Assembly (NCBI GenBank): GCA_026122225.1
Contig: JANEZZ010002887.1
Coordinates: forward strand, 1,116,001 to 1,180,000
Reading direction: 5' to 3'
DNA length: 64,000 bases
From: Heloderma charlesbogerti
Lineage: Eukaryota; Chordata; Lepidosauria; Squamata; Helodermatidae
Position 1 is the stretch's first letter. Each line of letters opens with the position of its first letter. Below the pieces are notes generated by a model that saw only the letters and a program-made list of their open reading frames with translations, ran no database searches and was not told where the DNA came from. This document shows, piece after piece, positions 58,368 through 64,000 of this stretch. Made by a program: the position numbers and the translations under genes.

Positions 58368-58578
58368 AAGGGAGAAACAGTAACTCAGTGGTAGAGCACA
58401 TGCTCTGCGTGAAGAAAGTTCCAGGTTCAATCCCCGGCATCTCTAGTTAAAGGTTCAAGAAGGAGGCAACAGGAAGGAGCTCTTTGCCTGAGTCGCTGGA
58501 GAGCTGCTGCCAGTCACAGGAGATGGTACGGAGCCAGGTGGACAAACAGTCCAACCTGGAATAAGGCAGGTTCCTAAG
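58368..58578 (+). mobile_element. tRNA-derived SINE, plus strand
   Basis: AGTAACTCAGTGGTAGAGCA (A-box region), CCAGGTTCAATCCCCGGCAT (B-box region), GAGAGCTGCTGCCAGTCACA and a 3' end AATAAGGCAGGTTCC. Not a functional tRNA: it lacks a full cloverleaf. Confidence 0.85.
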
Positions 58579-58836
58579 AGCGGCCGGTGTGGCTACAGAA
58601 GAAAAGATTTTTACCTGTGGAATATTTTTGTCTGTTTTTATTAGAAGAAGTAATTCTTGGGGGCCCTTAGAGTCTTGAGTGTAAAGGCCTGCTGCAAGTG
58701 ACCTGTTCAGACTTCTCACAAGCGCAATCTGTCCCTCTCCCAGAAGCCCACTGGGCAGGGGGTGGGGGAGAGAGAGAAAGAGGGAGGGTTGCAGAGAGAG
58801 AGAGAAGGGTGGCCCGGCCCACATTTGGCTCTGGCC

Positions 58837-59258
58837 TAGGGATATCGGAGAAATCCACAATGAAATCAAATGAGTTTGGATTTCTATGAATCCAACCAGC
58901 GGATTCCACAGGGACTGGCTTTTCCCGAGTCACACAGATTCCGCAGACTTGCAAACCAGTTTTTTTACTTTCCAACATTTTACACAAATTTGGTCAAAGA
59001 AAAATACATAAAATTAAAAAAACACATCAGCCAAAAATGCATATTTTCCTCCATAGGCTAAAACATGAAAATGTGCATTTAGGGGGGAGGCAATTTGCAC
59101 ATGGGGGATTTGCACATTTTTGCATGTGCAAATTTCTGCAAATTTGGGAAATTGGAAAAAAAACCCAAATTCTGTCAATGAGTGGACAACGGAACAAAAG
59201 GCACCTGACAATCCACGAAATGCAGATAGAACAAATTTTCAAAATCCATACATCCCTA
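58837..59258. mobile_element. AT-rich hAT element with TAGGGATRT ends, 422 bp
   Basis: Ends TAGGGATATCGGAGAAATCC and CCATACATCCCTA; exact 8-bp duplication CTCTGGCC at 58829-58836 and 59259-59266. The interior is AT-rich with repeated TTTGCACAT/AAATTTGC words, quite unlike the GC-rich copies. Only the termini are shared. Confidence 0.85.
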
Positions 59259-59887
59259 CTCTGGCCCCACCCACCGCTGGCATGTAGCCCCCAACATATT
59301 ACTCCTGAGGGCATGTGCCCCTCAACAGAAAAAAGGATTCCCCACCCCTGCTTACAGACAGACCATGAAGGTGATGCCCACAGCCATCAATCTAGCGTAG
59401 ATGCCAGGCCTGAACCAATGAATGAGCCACACTGACCTGGGCAGATGTTAAAACACACAGCAGCTGAAAAGCTTGCAGTTGTGGTTAGCCACCAAGATCC
59501 AATCCATGCTGCTGGGATCAGGACATGAACTTAGCAGTTGCACAACCAGCTCAGTCCATGGCAACCCAGTTGCAAAGTTATTAACAGGAGCAGATAAACC
59601 ACAGTTGCCACAGGTTCAAATGGTAATGTGAACAGGCGCTCAGAAAAAATAGATGGGGAAGATCTGGGATGTACTTATCTCTACTGGAGGGCAAGGCAGA
59701 ATTTATAAAGGAGAAATACCCCATGTATTTCCTTTCAATCCCATCTCTGCAGGGCTGTAACTTATATATCCTGTGGATTTCACATCAAGAGATACTTAAT
59801 ATGGAAGTCTATACAAATAACAGTGTTAGTTATGCAACAACAAAGACAAATGCTTGATTAACAAATATCTTTGTTTGATTTGCACAG

Positions 59888-59993
59888 GTAAACGCACTGG
59901 TGGAATTCCTCATTGATAATTGTTCTGATATATTTGGGGGAGAAATCTACTCACTATTCAGTATCTCTCCTGATGATTCCCTGGACAGGACAG
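59888..59993 (+). CDS. TAGAP: TAGAP exon: end of RhoGAP domain
   Basis: Residues 437-472, phase 0 in and phase 1 out; acceptor tgatttgcacag, donor G|GTACTG. It reads VNALVEFLIDNCSDIFGGEI and continues to ISPDDSLDRT, matching mammalian TAGAP (VEFLIDNC..IFGE...DDSLEH). Confidence 0.96.
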
Positions 59994-60264
59994 GTACTGT
60001 AACATATACGCTATCAAGGCTCTTTAAGAGTTTATTTCGATTACTGTGTGGTTAATCATGTTTCTCTGAATGTTCTAGGATTCCACTGAAAATGCTATAC
60101 CAAAAGCTTGATTCAATCATATACAGCTAGTTTATTTAGACATGTTCTATCTGCAAAGGAAGTGACTAGAGATAACTGGCAAACCACAATGTTGGATCAT
60201 TTCCAAATGTGAACCAGAGGCTCAGATGAGAGCCTAAGATCACCGAAGATCCTTTCACGCAGGA

Positions 60265-60819
60265 TGTCAGGAGCGCCCTAGCTGCCTCTTGCAGTCCCTT
60301 CCAATAGCCAAGTCAGGACACAGACGACGAGGATTCTTTCCAAGGCTTTATTCCTTTATTACTTTATGACTCTTTTAGATACTAATCACTAGCAACTAAG
60401 CAAGGAACAGCACTGGGGAAAGATAGCAGAGTAGCCTAAGCTCCAGATAAGGCAGTTGGTCCCTGTTTGAAGGGGAACCACAGGAAGACCCTGAACTTAT
60501 GGGCTATGGAGAGATCCTCTCTCTTTCCCTTGGGTCCTCGGGATGCAACTGTAGTTTGAGCGCCAAACGAGCAGAACGCCTCCTTTCAGCGCCCTCTATC
60601 TGTTGTCGCTCCCTGCATCTGCGCCAAGCATCCAGCAAGCCCCCCTCCAGTGCTCTCTCACTGCCAGGGTCAGTATCTATCCCAGGAATGCTGGCAGGAG
60701 GAATCTCTGCCAGCTGCTGTGCCTGTGAGAGATGAGCGAGCTCCTCTCCCACGGATTGCTGTTCTTCCTCGGAATCAGAACTGCTCTGGGTCTCTATGGG
60801 CTCAGTTTCCACCCTGACA
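60265..60819 (-). mobile_element. Solo LTR, 555 bp
   Basis: Read on the minus strand it starts TGTCAGGGTGG and ends GCGCTCCTGACA, a TG...CA LTR with TGTCAGG/CCTGACA short inverted ends. A 5-bp duplication CAGGA sits at 60260-60264 and 60820-60824. AATAAAG-type poly(A) signals lie near 60340-60355 (minus). A 102-codon frame (60812-60504, minus), Glu/Arg-rich, runs over the U3 part. No internal retroelement genes remain. Gypsy- or ERV-type; which one is not decided. Confidence 0.85.
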
Positions 60820-61369
60820 CAGGAGTTGAGAGGAAAGGAGGAGAGATGCTCCAGGAATCTTCAACTAGGGGTGCAATTTTGTGCTTGCTGCTTTTTGATA
60901 TCGAAGGATATCCAGCCATCTAAGGATGGCTGTATGTAAGCTTAATATCAACTAGTTCCATTTTATCTCAGAACAGCTTCTGATCAAATTAGAATGTGAG
61001 ATTGCAGAGTAAAATGCCTCTAGTTTTTTAAATATCAAAAATATTCTTGGAGACTTATATTCTGTGGTATTGCAGGAGGAGACAAATAATGTAAGCTTTG
61101 GTGAAAAGTAACAAAAAATAAAAGTAACTATGCACTTCCCAGTTTTTGGAAAATCCAAAATCTTTTTCTAAATCCTGTGCAGCATGGGGGCACTCATACT
61201 TGCCCCTTTTGGGAATTAAACAGTTATGGGTTTTCCTCTTTTTTCCCCTCCAAGATCTTCTAGTCATATAGTCAAATATGCCAAGATGTGGCTTTTCAGT
61301 GCAGCTGAAAGGTTGTTAGAACAATGGTGTATCATCACTCTGTTTTACTGCTATTTATGTATGATACAC

Positions 61370-61504
61370 CAGCCTTCTCCAACATGGTGCCCTTCAGATG
61401 TTTTGGACTAAGCTCCCATCATCCCTGACCTTTGGCCATGCTGGCTGGGGCTGATGGGAGTTGTAGTCCAAAGCATCTGGAGGGAAACATGTTGGGAAAG
61501 GCTG
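61370..61504. mobile_element. hAT-type MITE (CAGCCTTC family)
   Basis: Ends CAGCCTTCTCCAACATGG and AACATGTTGGGAAAGGCTG are inverted. Flanks TGATACAC and TAATACAT agree at 6 of 8. Lies 110 bp before the last TAGAP exon. Confidence 0.7.
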
Positions 61505-61612
61505 TAATACATGTACACACATTATATTGTTGGTAATGGTGATTGGCTCATTTATACAGGTTGAATCTACCTGTCCCATACCAAGCCCTAACATTTATTC
61601 TCTTTCCTCCAG

Positions 61613-62880
61613 AGATGCTGTCTGCAAGTCCGCAACATGATTCTGCCTATGACAGCACTGAGCTTGAAGGGGAATTCAGTTCCAGTGATCTCCAGCCTAA
61701 TGATCTATCACAAGTCAAGGGGGCAGCCAGTAGGCTGTGCAGTACAGAGCTATACTCCCAACAGCCACTAGCCCAGACCCCCTCCCTCTCTTCGCTGACC
61801 CGTTTAAAACAATCTATAAACAAACTGGATAGGAGGTTCTCCGAACCAGACATGTTCTCTTCTAAGGACTGCCAGGAAGGCCGAATGAGAAGCCAGAAGC
61901 TCACCAAAAGTGAGGAGAATTTCAGTCAGCAAGAGGAACCAGGGTTGAAGTCCCAAGAGCTGAGAATGCAAATGGAAGGCGAACCTTATCTTTCAGGCCT
62001 CTATAGGAACAAAAAGCCACCAAACCTAACTATCAAAGCAAGTTTGCAAGCAGAACTGTCAAGCATTTCCTTGCCCAGAACATCCTCCAGCTGTTCACTA
62101 GACAGTGCCTCCTCAGTCTCAGACGGTTCTGTCTTCACCAGCTCACCACTAACATCGCCTTCCAAGAGAAATGCCTTAACTCGGCCTCTGTCCTTTTCTA
62201 CCAAGACTTCAGATGGAAGTGACACATCCATCCGAGAGCTCAAGAAGCATTCTATGTCATTTTCTGTCGCAACCCGTAAGAAAGTGCTAGCAAAGACCCA
62301 GAGTTGCAGTATGGGAGGCTTTCAAAGGGACAGTTTCAAAGGGGACTCCAAGAAAGAGAGACATCTTTCCTGCCGAATAGTTCAGGCAACTTGCACAGAT
62401 AACTACAAGCCAAAGATGGTGGGGTGTCCACCAAGGTCTCGTTTCATGTCAGCAGATGAGGTATTTCGCCTTGTGGATCAAAAAAATCCTGGAAAGCCTC
62501 CATCCTATGAAGAGGCTACCAAAAACTGCTCAGTTCGTAGACTTCCTTCATATGGGAGCTTAACAGTTCAAAATATGAGACCCACTCTGCTGCCTCCAGA
62601 GTCTAAGCCTCAACTTCCCAGGCTCAGCAGAGAGGCTGCAAACAAAGTACATAAGGACCTTTTTAACGACGGGGTGTCTGTGAACAGCGATTCAAAGGAC
62701 AAAGCTGTTGATGTTGTTATTGGGATACATTCCCGGGCAAATTTGCCTCTGACCCCTCAAGTCTGCCGCCTTAGGACCATGTCTGGGTCTTACCAAAAGA
62801 ACAAACAAGAATATCTGATGAGGCGGTGCAGCCAGCCAGCCTTTGACCACATACAGTGTGCGAAGGAGTCCTATGTTTAA
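61613..62880 (+). CDS. TAGAP: TAGAP last exon: Ser-rich C-terminal tail
   Basis: Residues 472-893, stop TAA at 62878-62880; acceptor tctttcctccag. The tail is largely disordered and rich in Ser, Thr, Lys and Pro. TAGAP landmarks in order: HDSAYDS near the start, DRRFSEPDMFSS, LTKSEENF, KKHSMSFSVATRKKVLAKT, CRIVQA, a PPSYEEA motif at residues 767-773 (codons 62497-62517; PPxY-type WW-domain ligand) and the end RRCSQPAFD...AKESYV. Several R-x-x-S sites (RRFS, RRCS) look like basophilic-kinase or 14-3-3 sites (inference). Any reading that starts upstream at 61543 is intronic. Confidence 0.97.
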
Positions 62881-64000
62881 CTCCTCTGTCATCTTTCCAC
62901 ACAATAGCATGAAAGCAAGTCTTTAGCCCAATATTGTTGCACCTAATATAAGCTCATCTGTGTCCACCTTTCCTGAAAAGATGTAGTTTTTGCAGCATCA
63001 TATGGAATGTGTGTTGCTCTTCTATATATATGTAGATCTTGTACATAATGGATGTATCTGTGGTTGATGTCTGTGAATGTTAAAAGCACATGTTTAAAGC
63101 AGAGCAAGAGGTTGGTGGTTTTATCTATCTTGTTCTTATAGAAGCCCTACATCATGTGATGTATTCCTTCCCCCGTTAGAAATATAGCCAGGAGTCCAGT
63201 ACCCACAGAATTAGAGAAGCTGAAGATGGCGGGGGCGGGGGGGATGCTTTGGGCCCATCTCAACCCTTTGACAAAGCAAAATTGTTCTTTACAACATACC
63301 TGGTTCTACTGGCTTGTCTGGTTTTGCATTACTCAAGTGATACCATTTCCTTTTTAGATGCTATTTCCTGCTGAAATAAACCTCAGTCTTATGAAATGGC
63401 CACTGCCAAAAGATGTAGGGGATATAAAAGCATTTGTACACTAAACGTGTGTGTGTGTGCGCATGCGTGAGAGAGAGAGAATTATAACTGAAGATTTGCC
63501 TTTGTAGATAAGACTAAATGTTCATCTAGTCAAGCATACTGTGTCTAAACGTGGTCCATTAAATGGTTCTTAGAACTCACAAGGTGAGCATGACTGGAGA
63601 TAGCGATCTCTTGTCCCTTCCCCCTTTTATTTAGTAATCAGAGAAGAGGGATGCTGCCTTTGAAACTCATCTTCATTCTCATTCTTATTAGTTAAGCACC
63701 TGTAACAGTTTTCTGTACAGAAAATTAGTTTAAAAGCAAAATGCCCTACACCAAAGTTTACCATTTTGAATGCCATCTCCTCTCAATTCCTCCACCCCAC
63801 CCCATGCACTCACAAGATTCCACTTATCTAAATCAGCAGATAATAATCCATCTCTATGTACAAAATCCTGAACTCCCACAGGCCACTTGTTGTACATACA
63901 TTTAACTTGGCCATTAGAGGCTTCAGCTATTGGATGCTGCTGTTAAAGGCAATAACCCCAATCCAGCTCCTATTATCCATCTAATAACTAGTGTATCATC
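62881..64000 (+). other. TAGAP 3' UTR and downstream sequence
   Basis: Follows the TAA stop. An AATAAA hexamer lies at 63375-63380 and an ATTAAA at 63558-63563; either could end the mRNA, and the first is the better match. A short GT run (about 63447-63458) followed by a GA run (about 63469-63480) lies downstream. No other gene is recognisable to the end of the window. Confidence 0.6.
63375..63380 (+). terminator. Candidate TAGAP poly(A) signal AATAAA
   Basis: The only AATAAA within 1.1 kb after the stop codon. A GT run follows about 70 bp later. It would give a 3' UTR of about 0.5 kb. Confidence 0.5.

Larger units (their letters stand above)
10118..62880 (+). other. TAGAP: TAGAP gene: 13 recognised coding exons, long form with N-terminal PH domain
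   Basis: RhoGTPase-activating protein of activated lymphocytes; it speeds GTP hydrolysis by Rho-family GTPases at the plasma membrane and cytosol. Exons are 10118-10206, 11802-11972, 29338-29499, 51877-51918, 52689-52773, 52892-52945, 54320-54386, 54884-55053, 56205-56366, 56491-56600, 57524-57719, 59888-59993 and 61613-62880. All have AG acceptors and GT donors, phases match at every junction, and the joined frame gives 893 residues. Order: Ser/Arg-rich N-terminus (1-30), PH-like domain (about 40-155), degenerate RA-like segment (about 155-224), RhoGAP domain (about 265-470) and Ser-rich tail (472-893). The RhoGAP and tail match mammalian TAGAP, including the AKESY C-terminus. The N-terminal half aligns with the paralogue ARHGAP20 as I remember it. 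The 5' start exon is missing. From the internal Met at residue 175 the protein would be 719 residues, close to human TAGAP (731). Orthology is near certain; the full N-terminal form is strongly supported by frame continuity but untested. Confidence 0.93.

Noticed and set aside
58368..58450. tRNA gene
   Set aside because: The A and B boxes belong to a SINE head: a SINE body follows directly and the cloverleaf is incomplete. The same holds for 1694, 36828 and 49835.
61543..61612. Start codon at 61543 for the 445-codon frame
   Set aside because: Sequence 61543-61612 is intronic: a clear acceptor ends at 61612, and the family match begins with the exon at 61613.

Overview
The window is nuclear DNA of a squamate reptile (lizard or snake). 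The organism call rests on a tRNA-derived Sauria-type SINE ending in the BovB-like ACCTTTACCTTTAC tail (1694-2035), a BovB LINE 3' fragment (57998-58280), CR1-like 3' ends closing with TTCTTATG, and many hAT-type MITEs and short AC/GAA microsatellites. I cannot name a species.

There is one gene, on the + strand and spread over almost the whole window: an orthologue of TAGAP (T-cell activation RhoGTPase-activating protein). I reconstructed 13 coding exons between 10118 and 62880. All junctions have AG/GT borders and matching phases, and the joined frame of 2,682 nt (893 codons plus stop) stays open. In order they encode an N-terminal basic/Ser segment, a PH-like domain split by introns of 17.4 and 22.4 kb, a short degenerate RA-like segment, a RhoGAP domain with its arginine finger (residue 298) and conserved Asn (407), and a long Ser-rich tail with a PPSY motif and the TAGAP-type C-terminus. 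Mammalian TAGAP, as I recall it, starts at a Met equivalent to residue 175 here (exon at 52689-52773), so this locus codes for an extra N-terminal half that resembles ARHGAP20. The true first exon was not found; it lies upstream of 10118, in or beyond the window.

Layout: 1-10117 is upstream or 5' intronic DNA full of fold-back MITEs and SINEs. 10118-11972 holds the first two recognised exons. 11973-29337 is a large intron (CR1 ends, hAT MITEs, microsatellites). Exon 29338-29499 follows. 29500-51876 is a very large intron carrying the most unusual DNA of the window. 51877-62880 holds the remaining ten exons, and 62881-64000 is 3' UTR and downstream sequence.

The outstanding non-genic signal is a family of elements ending in TAGGGATGT/ACATCCCTA with 8-bp target duplications (hAT-type). 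Copies lie at 29606-30503, 31422-32304, 32367-33255, 36850-37813 and 46225-46679; a sixth, AT-rich element with similar ends lies at 58837-59258. The five GC-rich copies are chains of near-perfect hairpins arranged as palindromes of palindromes, built from two motifs (GATAGGCTACGTA and AAATGGCGG). One copy is nested in a tRNA-SINE, which itself lies inside a 4.86-kb element (34970-39830) with CAGGGGCGT-type inverted termini, an 8-bp target duplication and inverted arrays of a ~166-bp satellite. A solo LTR with a 5-bp duplication (60265-60819) sits in the last intron.
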